In this document: in pieces, positions 1 through 5,669 of the stretch
Position numbering within the stretch: the stretch's first letter is position 1
How the letters are laid out: every line of letters starts with the position of its first letter
NCBI GenBank assembly: GCA_047639615.1
Contig: JBLIOL010000277.1
Span: forward strand, 1 to 7,438
Source of the DNA: CAYWNK01 sp047639615
GTDB lineage: Bacteria > Planctomycetota > UBA1135 > GCA-002686595
DNA: 7,438 bases
Direction of reading: 5' to 3'
The notes under the pieces: model-generated
Told to the model about the DNA's origin: nothing
The model's input: the letters and a program-made list of their open reading frames with translations, nothing else
Databases searched by the model: none
Program-made: the position numbers and the translations under genes

Positions 1-257
1 AGGACTACGTGACCCTAGCTGCGAAGCTGCGTGCCCAGGGGCTCGGTGTGGAACTCTACCCCGACGCTAAGAAGCTCGGCGCCCAGCTCAAGTACGCGGA
101 CCGCCGCGGTCACTCCCTAGCGATCATCGTCGGCGAGGATGAATGGCAAGCCGGGCGCGCGCAGATTAAGCACATGCAGAGCGGCGAGAAGCACGACGTG
201 TCGCTCGACGAGCTGGCCGCTACCTGCCTGAAGCTCCTAGGAGCGTGCCGCACATAG
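1..257 (+). CDS. hisS: Histidyl-tRNA synthetase, C-terminal end (5' partial)
   Basis: This is the 3' end of a gene entering from the left edge. The frame is open through positions 3-8 (Asp-Tyr), so the GTG at 9 is an internal valine, not a start. About 84 residues are visible, ending at TAG 255-257. They match the class II aminoacyl-tRNA synthetase anticodon-binding domain in its HisRS form: LR..G..VELYP, then KKLGAQLKYADRRG, then IIVGEDEWQAG, then IKHMQSGEK and a closing helix (VSLDELAATCLKLL). In the family this domain contacts the tRNA-His anticodon, while the catalytic core, off the window here, charges tRNA-His with histidine in the cytoplasm. The related ProRS, ThrRS and GlyRS domains are less likely, because KKLGKQLKYAD and GE-E are HisRS hallmarks. 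The gene converges on gnd, and its last codons lie in an inverted repeat shared with the gnd 3' end. Confidence 0.92.
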   Translation, partial: DYVTLAAKLRAQGLGVELYPDAKKLGAQLKYADRRGHSLAIIVGEDEWQAGRAQIKHMQSGEKHDVSLDELAATCLKLLGACRT

Positions 258-292
258 CCAACTTCGCGAGCCGCGCCAACTTCGCGAGCCAC
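257..292. repeat. Two tandem 18-bp direct repeats after hisS
   Basis: The unit GCCAACTTCGCGAGCCGC occurs at 257-274, and again at 275-292 with one change (A for G at the 17th position). The first copy starts on the last base of the hisS stop codon. The core TCGCGA is self-complementary. Degenerate inverted copies of the unit lie at about 365-381 and 385-400, so this pair is part of the left arm of the larger inverted repeat. Function is unknown; it may act in transcript ends or belong to a dispersed repeat family. Confidence 0.8.
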
Positions 293-417
293 GCGCCCTT
301 TTCCGCGATGCTGCGTTGCACCAACCCCGGGGTAGCTACGGTTACGAGGGTCTTGGCGCGCCTTGCCTCGCGAAAAATGGCACATGCCTCGCAAGCTCGG
401 CTATGCGCGACACGCTC
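258..417. other. Convergent intergenic region between hisS and gnd
   Basis: These 160 bp have no convincing gene. Besides the repeat arms, the central spacer holds two adjoining palindromes, ACCCCGGGGT at 324-333 and GTAGCTAC at 332-339, and GGCGCGCC at 355-362. A TTTT run at 298-301 on the plus strand and a TTTTT run on the minus strand (374-378 as A on plus) follow GC-rich, hairpin-capable sequence downstream of hisS and gnd respectively. Weak bidirectional termination is therefore plausible. The short overlapping reading frames here give arginine-rich translations with no family resemblance. Confidence 0.6.
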
Positions 418-1821
418 CTAGCCTAGCCAGTCCGTGTGCTGGGGCGTCTCTGTCGGGTCGTCCTTGCGCAGGTAGGTGTGCGAGCCGAAGGCGTCGCGCT
501 GGGCTTGGACCATGTTCTGGGGCAGGTCAGCCGTGCGCAGGGCGTCGATGTAGGCCAGGCTGGCGCTCAGGGCTGGCACCGGAATGCCCAGGTGAACGGC
601 GCCGGCGACCACCTCGCGCAGGGCGGGTAGGGCCTCTTGCAACTCGTGGCAGATGCTGTCGGCAAAGGCTAGGTTGCCCAGGTTGGGCTCGGCCCTGAAG
701 ACCTCTCGGATGGTGCTCAGGAGGTCGGCGCGGATGATGCAGCCGCCCATCCAGATACGCGCGAGTTCGGAGCGGTCCACCCCCCAGCCGCGCTCCTCGG
801 AGGCGCAGCGGATCAGCTCGAAGCCCTGGGCGTAGGCCAGGACCTTGGCGGCGTAGAGTGCGGCTTCCAGGAAGGTGAAGTGATCGGGGGTACCCTCGAG
901 CCTGGCGCCGGGTCCAGCCATGAGCGTAGCCGCGTGCACGCGCGCTGTCTTGTGGCTGGAGAGCACGCGCGCGTCCAGGGCGGCGGCGATGGTGGGCACG
1001 GGCACGCCCATCTCGACCGCGGCTTGCACGGTCCAGCGGCCGGTTCCTTTCTGGCCCGCGCGGTCGAGAACTTCGTCCACCAGGGGGCCTTCGGTCTTCG
1101 CGTCGCGCACGGTCAGGATCTTGGCCGTGATCTCCACCAGGTAAGAGCCGAGGCGTCCCTGGTTCCACTCCGTGAAGTGTGCGGAGCTCTGCTCGGCGCT
1201 CTGTCCGAGGCCGCGCCGCATGAGGTCGTAGATCTCGGTGATGAGCTGCATGTCGGCATACTCGATGCCGTTGTGCACGGTCTTCACGAAATGGCCGGCA
1301 CCGCCGGTGCCCACGTGGGCCACGCAGGGGCCAGCTTCCGTACGCGCGGCGATCTGCTCCAGGATGGGGGCCAGGCGCTTCCAGCCCTCGGCGCTGCCGC
1401 CGGGCATCATGGCGGGTCCTTCCAGTGCACCCTGTTCGCCGCCGGAGACACCCATACCGACGAAGTCGATGTCTAGCTTGGCCAGGCGCTTGCTGCGCTG
1501 GTCGGTGAGCTCAAAGTTGCTGTTGCCGCCGTCGATGATGATGTCGCCAGCCTCCAGCAGCGGTGTGAGTTGCTCGAGCAGGGCATCTACGGGCGCACCG
1601 GAGGGCACCATGAGCTGCAGGCGGCGGGGGCGCTCGAGGGCTTCAACCAGCTCGGCCAGGGTACCGACGCGTTGGACTTCGGACAGCTCGGCGAGAGCAG
1701 CGCCGCCATCAGGCGAGAGATCCCAGGCAGCTACCGTGATGCCGCGGCTGGCCAGATTGCGCACCAGTGCGGCGCCCATGACGCCGAGTCCCACCATGCC
1801 GAATTGTGCAGTCTCTTTCAT
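418..1821 (-). CDS. gnd: 6-phosphogluconate dehydrogenase, decarboxylating
   Basis: This enzyme converts 6-phosphogluconate to ribulose-5-phosphate and CO2, reducing NAD(P)+, as the last step of the oxidative pentose phosphate branch in the cytoplasm. The 467 aa are full length for the long-chain family. A Rossmann domain opens with GLGVMG (residues 11-16). GGNS (98-101) and GVSGGEQGA (124-132) follow. The catalytic stretch FVKTVHNGIEY places Lys180 and Glu187 at the family's catalytic Lys and Glu, with Asn184 and Tyr188 as substrate ligands. GQKGTGRWT (256-264) has Arg where Lys is usual. Arg285, and Arg442/His448 in QRDAFGSHTY, complete the phosphate and dimer-contact set. The end of the second strand reads AWDLS rather than the NADP-type FNRS/T, which may shift cofactor preference. 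It starts at ATG 1821, 16 bp after the pgl stop, with only a weak AAGAG upstream. It is the last gene of the zwf-pgl-gnd operon. Confidence 0.96.
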   Translation of the reverse strand: MKETAQFGMVGLGVMGAALVRNLASRGITVAAWDLSPDGGAALAELSEVQRVGTLAELVEALERPRRLQLMVPSGAPVDALLEQLTPLLEAGDIIIDGGNSNFELTDQRSKRLAKLDIDFVGMGVSGGEQGALEGPAMMPGGSAEGWKRLAPILEQIAARTEAGPCVAHVGTGGAGHFVKTVHNGIEYADMQLITEIYDLMRRGLGQSAEQSSAHFTEWNQGRLGSYLVEITAKILTVRDAKTEGPLVDEVLDRAGQKGTGRWTVQAAVEMGVPVPTIAAALDARVLSSHKTARVHAATLMAGPGARLEGTPDHFTFLEAALYAAKVLAYAQGFELIRCASEERGWGVDRSELARIWMGGCIIRADLLSTIREVFRAEPNLGNLAFADSICHELQEALPALREVVAGAVHLGIPVPALSASLAYIDALRTADLPQNMVQAQRDAFGSHTYLRKDDPTETPQHTDWLG

Positions 1822-1832
1822 GTGCGTGTTTG

Positions 1833-1848
1833 GCTCTTCAGCTCTTCA
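1833..1848. repeat. 8-bp tandem duplication at the pgl/gnd junction
   Basis: GCTCTTCA occurs twice in tandem (1833-1840 and 1841-1848). On the minus strand this reads TGAAGAGC twice. The first minus-strand copy lies in the last codons of pgl, and the second supplies its TGA stop and the only purine-rich stretch (GAAGAG) ahead of gnd. A small slippage duplication may therefore have set both the pgl C-terminus and the gnd ribosome-binding region; that is inference. Confidence 0.5.
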
Positions 1849-2515
1849 GCCCTGCTGCTGCGGCGGGGTCGAGGAACCAGCTGCCGTCGCGGGCGATCTG
1901 TGCGGGAAGGTTCTTGGGCTCGAATTCGCCTTCGAGCACGCGAGCAACCATGGCGGCCTTGCCCGCGCCGGTGACCAGCATGACGCGCTCGTGAGCGGCG
2001 GCTAGAGCCTGGGGCGTGAGGCTCAGGCGGTGGGGCGGCGGCTTGGGCGAGACGATGTGCAGCACGGCGGCGCCGCGTTCCAGGAGGGCCGGATCGCCGG
2101 GGAAGAGCGAGGCTGTGTGGCCGTCGGGTCCCATGCCCAGTAGCGCCACGTCGAGCTTGGCGGGTAGCAAGGCCGCGTAGTCGCGAGCGGCGGCGTCGTA
2201 GTCGGGGTCCTCGCCGCGCATGCGCAGGACCGTAGGAGGCGGGCCTTCGATGTGGGCAAGGAACTGCTCCTCAATCAGGCGGAAGGTGCTATCCGCGTGG
2301 TCCGGGGGTACGCAGCGCTCGTCGCCGAAGTAGATGTCTACGCGCGCCCAGTCCAGGGGGGCGCCGGCGAGTTGGCGGTAGGTGGGGCCCGGGGTTGAGC
2401 CGCCGCAGACGGCCAAGCTAGCGCGCTCGCCCTTTGCAAGGGCAGCGCCGAGGCACGCAGCTAGGTGAGTTGCGCAGGCGCCCGCGGGGTCCTCCGAGAC
2501 GCGCACATCAGTCAA
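1838..2515 (-). CDS. pgl: 6-phosphogluconolactonase (DevB/Pgl type)
   Basis: This enzyme hydrolyses 6-phosphoglucono-1,5-lactone to 6-phosphogluconate, the middle step of the oxidative pentose phosphate branch. The 225 aa are normal for the DevB/SOL family, which shares the fold of glucosamine-6-phosphate deaminase. Visible motifs are CGGSTP (37-42, phosphate-binding loop), YFGDERCVP (62-70) with the family Asp-Glu-Arg, LLGMGPDGHTASLFPG (125-140) with His133 as the probable general base, HRLSLT (162-167), and TGAGK (182-186). The start is TTG at 2515, overlapping the zwf stop as TTGA, so translational coupling is likely. The choice is backed by a GGAG 8 nt upstream and by the lack of a nearby in-frame ATG. 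A GTG three codons in is an alternative. The gene sits between zwf and gnd, as its pathway role predicts. Confidence 0.94.
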   Translation of the reverse strand: MTDVRVSEDPAGACATHLAACLGAALAKGERASLAVCGGSTPGPTYRQLAGAPLDWARVDIYFGDERCVPPDHADSTFRLIEEQFLAHIEGPPPTVLRMRGEDPDYDAAARDYAALLPAKLDVALLGMGPDGHTASLFPGDPALLERGAAVLHIVSPKPPPHRLSLTPQALAAAHERVMLVTGAGKAAMVARVLEGEFEPKNLPAQIARDGSWFLDPAAAAGLKS

Positions 2516-4056
2516 CGCATCTTCTCCCAGCGGCGTCCGCTGCGATGGATCAGTTCGTGGGCTTCTACGGGGCCATCACTTCCGCGAGTGTAGGTCGCCA
2601 CCGGTGAGGACTTGTCAGCCTCCCAGGCTTGGAGCAGGGGGTCCAGGAAGGCCCAGGAGAACTCCACCTCGTCGCGGCGTGCGAAGAGGGTCGGGTCGCC
2701 GCGCATGCAGTCCACGAGCAGGCGCTCATAGGCCTCAGGCGGGTGGCGGTCGAACTCCTCCTCGTAGGAGAAGTCCATGCGCACGCTGCCGATGCCCATA
2801 TCCTCGCCGGGGATCTTCGAGGCCACGTGCAGGGCGATGCCCTCATCCGGCTGAATGCGGATCTTGAGCACGTTGTTGGGTACGGCCAAGCAAGCGTCCT
2901 CGTCGCCGAATAGGCAGGAGGGGATCGAGCGGAAGTGCAGGGCAACTTCCGTGGTGCGACTGGTGAGGCCCTTGCCCGCGCGCAGGTAGAAGGGCACGCC
3001 GTTCCAACGCCAGTTGTCGATGTAGGCCTCGAGCGCCATGTAGGTGGGCGTGCGCGAGTTCTTGGAGACTCCGGGCTCATCCGTGTAGCCGTCGTACTGG
3101 CCGCGCACGGCGAAGCGGCCTACCTCGGCCGGGTTGATCGGGCGCAGGCTGCGTAGCACCTGGCTCTTCATGTTGCGGATCTCGTAAGGGCCGAAATCCA
3201 CGGGCGGCTCCATGGTGCACAGGGCGAGCACTTGCAGCAGGTGGTTCTGCACGATGTCGCGCACCACGCCGGTCTCCTCGTAGAAGCTGCCGCGACCCTC
3301 CACACCGATGGACTCGGCCATGGTGATCTGCACGTGGTCGATGTACTGGCGGTTCCAGAGGGGCTCGAAGATCATGTTGCCGAAACGGAAGACCAGCAGG
3401 TTCTGCACGGTCTCCTTTCCGAGGTAATGATCGATGCGGTAGATCTGATGCTCTTCGAGCACGCGGCGCGCCAGGTTGGTGAGCTCCTGGGCACTCTCTA
3501 GGTCGTGGCCGAAGGGCTTCTCGAAGACTACCCGCTGCCAGGGGCGCGTATGCTCGCGCCGGCGACGGCGCAGCACGCGCGAGGCCTCGAGGTTCTCCAA
3601 GAGGTCGGTGAAGGCGCTCGCCGGTGTGGCGAAGTAGAAGATCTGGTTGCCCTCGGTGGAGTGCTCGACGTCGATCTCGTCGAGCCTGGCTCCTAGCCGT
3701 GCGAAGGACTCGATGTCGGCTGCATCACCGCTGACCGCGTGGATGCACTGGGCGAAGCGTTGCCAGGCATCCTCGTCCACGGGTTTGATGCGCGCATGCT
3801 CGAGGACGCCCTCGTGGAGTTTCTCGCGCAGGCTCTCGTCGTCCTTGGCGGAGCGTGAGAATCCAACCAGAGCGAAGCGTTCCGGAAGTCCGCCGCCCTG
3901 GAAGAGCTGGAAGAGCGCCGGGACGATCTTGCGCTTGGCTAGGTCTCCCGTGACTCCGAAGAGGGTCATGACGCACGGCTCGGCCGTACGTCGGCGCCCG
4001 GTGTCACTGTCGGAGCGTTCGGAAAGGGTCGGTGTGTCTGGGGTGGCGGGGCTCAC
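2512..4056 (-). CDS. zwf: Glucose-6-phosphate 1-dehydrogenase
   Basis: This enzyme oxidises glucose-6-phosphate to 6-phosphogluconolactone with NADP+ (or NAD+), the committed step into the oxidative pentose phosphate pathway. At 514 aa it is full length. The cofactor fingerprint FGVTGDLAKRK is at 33-43, and GFSRS (65-69) carries an Arg in the position expected to touch the NADP 2'-phosphate. EKPFG (179-183) and the family signature RIDHYLGKE (207-215) follow. His272 in VQNHLLQ matches the catalytic His, and the C-terminal beta+alpha domain is complete (VPFYLRAGK 354-362; ERLLVDCMRGD 444-454). The first start in frame is GTG 4056, giving about 26 poorly conserved, polar residues before the fold begins. 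ATG 3969 (Met30) would cut into the first strand and is unlikely. Only a weak GGA precedes the GTG. It is the first gene of the zwf-pgl-gnd operon. Confidence 0.96.
   Translation of the reverse strand: MSPATPDTPTLSERSDSDTGRRRTAEPCVMTLFGVTGDLAKRKIVPALFQLFQGGGLPERFALVGFSRSAKDDESLREKLHEGVLEHARIKPVDEDAWQRFAQCIHAVSGDAADIESFARLGARLDEIDVEHSTEGNQIFYFATPASAFTDLLENLEASRVLRRRRREHTRPWQRVVFEKPFGHDLESAQELTNLARRVLEEHQIYRIDHYLGKETVQNLLVFRFGNMIFEPLWNRQYIDHVQITMAESIGVEGRGSFYEETGVVRDIVQNHLLQVLALCTMEPPVDFGPYEIRNMKSQVLRSLRPINPAEVGRFAVRGQYDGYTDEPGVSKNSRTPTYMALEAYIDNWRWNGVPFYLRAGKGLTSRTTEVALHFRSIPSCLFGDEDACLAVPNNVLKIRIQPDEGIALHVASKIPGEDMGIGSVRMDFSYEEEFDRHPPEAYERLLVDCMRGDPTLFARRDEVEFSWAFLDPLLQAWEADKSSPVATYTRGSDGPVEAHELIHRSGRRWEKMR
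2523..2528 (-). promoter_or_regulatory. Ribosome-binding site for pgl inside the zwf 3' end
   Basis: On the minus strand GGGAGA lies 7-8 nt before the TTG start at 2515, within the zwf codons for Trp-Glu-Lys. It is the clearest Shine-Dalgarno sequence I see in this window. It decides in favour of the non-ATG, stop-overlapping start for pgl. Confidence 0.6.
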
Positions 4057-4094
4057 ACGTCCGAAGTTAGCGCATTGGTGGGCCGCACTCCACG
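4057..4094 (-). promoter_or_regulatory. Short region that must hold any dedicated zwf promoter or leader
   Basis: Only about 38 bp separate the T-run of the upstream terminator (4095-4098) from the zwf GTG start. I see no convincing -35/-10 pair on the minus strand here. Either the zwf promoter overlaps the terminator, or the leader is very short, or zwf depends on read-through from the exported-protein gene. No operator is recognisable. Confidence 0.25.
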
Positions 4095-4127
4095 AAAACG
4101 CCCCCGGACCCCAAAGGGCCCGAGGGC
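4095..4127 (-). terminator. Rho-independent-type terminator after the 436-aa exported protein gene
   Basis: Bases 4100-4111 pair with 4116-4127 around the loop CAAA (4112-4115): 10 of 12 pairs match, almost all G-C. Read on the minus strand, the hairpin is followed after one base by TTTT (4098-4095). It begins 25 bp past the TAG stop at 4153, the expected place and orientation. The T-run is short, so efficiency may be partial, which would allow read-through into zwf. Confidence 0.65.
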
Positions 4128-4152
4128 ATGTAGCGCTCAGGCTATGGAGGGC

Positions 4153-4990
4153 CTATTGGAAGGTAACTTCGACGGCGTCGGTGAAGTTCGAGGTGGGGAC
4201 GCCACCAGCGATGTCACGGTGCCAGCACTGGAAGTTCCAGACGTCGCCGGCCAACACGCTTACGCCGTTGGTGGGGGGCTCGGGGAAGTCGCCGAGGGGC
4301 ATGGTCAGAGCGAAGGCTCCGCCGACGATGGCGCCGACTTCACCGGCGCGGTTGAAGCGCGCGATGTCGCCGAGGATGCAGAGGTTACCAGTGCTGCCGC
4401 CGGGGTTGGCCACGAAGCCCTGGGTGCGGCTAGCGATCATGTAGGCGAACTGAGCGGTCGGAACCTGGGTGGCGGTGATGATCAGGTTGTTGTCAGCAAC
4501 GATGTTGCTGCCGGAAGCGCCGATGATGCCGGGCATGCCGCTGCTGTTGACAGCGCCAGGGCCACAGTAGTTGGTGCCGAAGCCACCGCCGCCATCAGCG
4601 CCCGAGACGATCAGGTCGTAGGGGCCACAGTCCGGACCGGGAGAGCCGGGCCAGATGTTGATCTTGGCGATCACGCGGGCCTGGGCACCGGTGTTGTTGG
4701 TCCAGAAAATTTGCTCGTTGTCGCCGGTGGTCCAACCGCAGGCGATTGAGTTGTCGCAGCCCACGTCGCCGTTGGCGAAGGGCTCACAGAAGCCATCTAG
4801 GTAGAGGAGGATGTCCACATCGCCGGTCAGCAGGTTGCCGATCGTGTCGAGTTGGATGGTGTCACCGTCAGCCACGAAGAAGCTGAAGTAGTCCCAATCG
4901 GTCTTGGTGGTGCGCAGGTCGGAGTAGGTGCCGTTGCCCAGGGAGACTTCCATGCCGCAGTCGTCGTTCTCCTCGAACATGTCGTCCATG
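4153..4990 (-). repeat. Directly repeated ~838-bp block, copy 1 (partner at 5670-6507)
   Basis: This block lines up without gaps to 5670-6507 at a constant offset of 1517 bp and covers the third-type PPC unit plus the C-terminal module of both exported proteins. By hand count the last 278 residues differ at about 36 positions (near 87% identical). Stretches such as 4821-4862 against 6338-6379 are identical in DNA. The similarity points to fairly recent duplication or continuing gene conversion. Confidence 0.85.
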
Positions 4991-5463
4991 AAGGCGCTGC
5001 AGGGGTCAACGTAGGTGCCGATGGTCAGGGTGCCGGATCCGAAGCTGCTGCCATAACCACCCACCTGAATGAGGATCAGATCGCCCATCAAGAGACCGGG
5101 CAGAGTGACCTCGCTCTGTAGACCGCCTGTGTCGTCGTTGTAGGCGGCGCAGGTGGCGCTGCAGTTAGAACCCGTGTGGACCGAGAGCTTCGTGTCGTAC
5201 GAGGAACCATAGGTGTCGAAGACGTAGTCGCCGGGGGCCGGGACCGTGAAGACCCAGAAGAGGTCCTGGTTGATGGTGTCGGCGCCGCCGCCACAGGAGC
5301 CGCCTCCACTGAAGCCACTGGTGGTGTTGCTTGTGGTGTCGAAGCCGTAGCTGCCGTTGGCACCAATGGGGGTCGGGTTGGCGCAGTCGTCGGTCTGGGC
5401 CATGGCGCTACTGGCGAAGGCCAGAGCGAGCGCCGGGGTGAGGAGCTTGTGTAGGTTAGTCAT
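4153..5463 (-). CDS. Exported PPC-repeat protein, one repeat unit, with conserved C-terminal module
   Basis: This is a predicted secreted protein of unknown function, 436 aa. A signal peptide is clear: basic MTNLHK, hydrophobic core LLTPALALAFASS, and AMA at 20-22 before QTDD. Residues about 24-152 form a beta-rich domain (DLFWVFTVP..GDYVFDTYGSSYDTKLSVH, then LIQVGGYGSSFGSGTLTIGTY). Residues about 153-290 form a PPC-like unit opening DPC..MDDMFEENDDC, with GDVDILLYLDG. Residues about 296-436 are a C-terminal module starting FGTNYCGPG and ending VEVTFQ. Cysteines are frequent, fitting disulfides outside the cytoplasm. I chose ATG 5463 because it gives the signal peptide; an upstream extension to 5757 would overlap the neighbouring gene and looks non-coding. 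The 30 nt before ATG are pyrimidine-rich with no Shine-Dalgarno. There is no transmembrane anchor and no catalytic motif. The closest relative in the window is the adjacent upstream gene. Adhesive or surface-layer roles are guesses. Confidence 0.85.
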   Translation of the reverse strand: MTNLHKLLTPALALAFASSAMAQTDDCANPTPIGANGSYGFDTTSNTTSGFSGGGSCGGGADTINQDLFWVFTVPAPGDYVFDTYGSSYDTKLSVHTGSNCSATCAAYNDDTGGLQSEVTLPGLLMGDLILIQVGGYGSSFGSGTLTIGTYVDPCSAFMDDMFEENDDCGMEVSLGNGTYSDLRTTKTDWDYFSFFVADGDTIQLDTIGNLLTGDVDILLYLDGFCEPFANGDVGCDNSIACGWTTGDNEQIFWTNNTGAQARVIAKINIWPGSPGPDCGPYDLIVSGADGGGGFGTNYCGPGAVNSSGMPGIIGASGSNIVADNNLIITATQVPTAQFAYMIASRTQGFVANPGGSTGNLCILGDIARFNRAGEVGAIVGGAFALTMPLGDFPEPPTNGVSVLAGDVWNFQCWHRDIAGGVPTSNFTDAVEVTFQ

Positions 5464-5538
5464 CGTGCGTGGAGAGAGGAGGGTGGGAAGCCGGTCAGCT
5501 AGGATGCCGCGATCGGAGCGTGCACCGGCGATACACAG

Positions 5539-5567
5539 TCTATACCTGATCTCCAATTCCTGTTCAG
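5539..5567 (-). promoter_or_regulatory. Weak candidate promoter for the 436-aa exported protein gene
   Basis: On the minus strand CTGAAC (5567-5562) and TATAGA (5544-5539) are separated by 17 bp, in the most AT-rich part of this intergenic region. Agreement with the sigma-70 consensus is only partial (about 3 of 6 and 4 of 6). It would give a leader of roughly 70 nt to ATG 5463. The position suits a promoter downstream of the preceding gene's hairpin, but the call is weak. Confidence 0.25.
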
Positions 5568-5592
5568 AAGCTGTACTAGGGGCCCAAGCAGC

Positions 5593-5623
5593 GAGCCCCC
5601 GGTCGCTGGGCGACCGGGGGCTC
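5593..5623 (-). terminator. Perfect 14-bp GC-rich hairpin after the larger exported protein gene
   Basis: Bases 5593-5606 (GAGCCCCCGGTCGC) are exactly complementary to 5610-5623 around a 3-nt loop, TGG. The hairpin begins 47 bp past the TAG stop at 5670 and very probably ends or protects that transcript. Neither strand has a T-run after it (minus strand continues GCTGCTTGGG), so it is not a textbook intrinsic terminator. It could act with Rho, as a 3'-end stabiliser, or as an unusual U-less terminator. Confidence 0.55.
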
Positions 5624-5640
5624 GGGGGCTCGGGTGAATC

Positions 5641-5669
5641 GCAGGCACCATCGGGTGCACTACGCCTGC
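5641..5669 (-). other. Small hairpin directly after the larger exported protein gene
   Basis: GCAGGC (5641-5646) pairs with GCCTGC (5664-5669), and inside it GCACC (5645-5649) pairs with GGTGC (5654-5658) around ATCG; the two stems overlap by two bases and are alternatives. It abuts the stop codon at 5670. It may assist the stronger hairpin at 5593-5623 in forming the transcript end. The remainder of 5464-5669 shows no gene. Confidence 0.35.

Larger units (their letters stand above)
237..421. repeat. Long imperfect inverted repeat spanning the hisS/gnd convergent 3' ends
   Basis: The left arm is about 237-290 and the right arm about 365-421, separated by about 74 bp. The outer 23 bp (237-259 against the reverse complement of 399-421) match at 21 positions by my hand count. 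The inner parts, with the GCCTCGCGAA and GCCTCGC.AAG..CGGC blocks, are more degraded and need small gaps. The hisS stop codon (255-257) lies in the left arm and the gnd stop codon (418-420) in the right arm, so both genes end in nearly the same sequence read in opposite directions. The left end also holds a 12-bp perfect palindrome, GCTCCTAGGAGC (233-244). An RNA hairpin here could end or stabilise both transcripts; this is inference. Confidence 0.7.

Noticed and set aside
9..257. GTG at 9 as the start of a small 82-residue protein
   Set aside because: The sequence begins mid-domain in the HisRS anticodon-binding fold and the frame is open upstream. It is a gene fragment cut by the window edge.
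258..417. Possible tRNA or small RNA between hisS and gnd
   Set aside because: No cloverleaf or T-loop signature is visible. The structure is explained by the inverted repeat and short palindromes.
110..698. Small frames in the hisS-gnd intergenic region whose translations share a GY.RHAP motif on opposite strands
   Set aside because: The shared peptide follows directly from the DNA inverted repeat at 237-421. The remaining residues are arginine-rich and overlap known genes.
1238..2005. Long plus-strand open frame (255 codons) opposite gnd and pgl
   Set aside because: It runs antisense across two well-supported genes, is Ser/Ala/Pro-rich with no family resemblance, and is typical of GC-rich shadow frames.
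3647..4749. Plus-strand open frames of 265 and 224 codons opposite zwf and the smaller exported gene
   Set aside because: They are low-complexity antisense translations. The similar frame at 5634-6203 follows from the duplication of the sense genes, not from independent coding.
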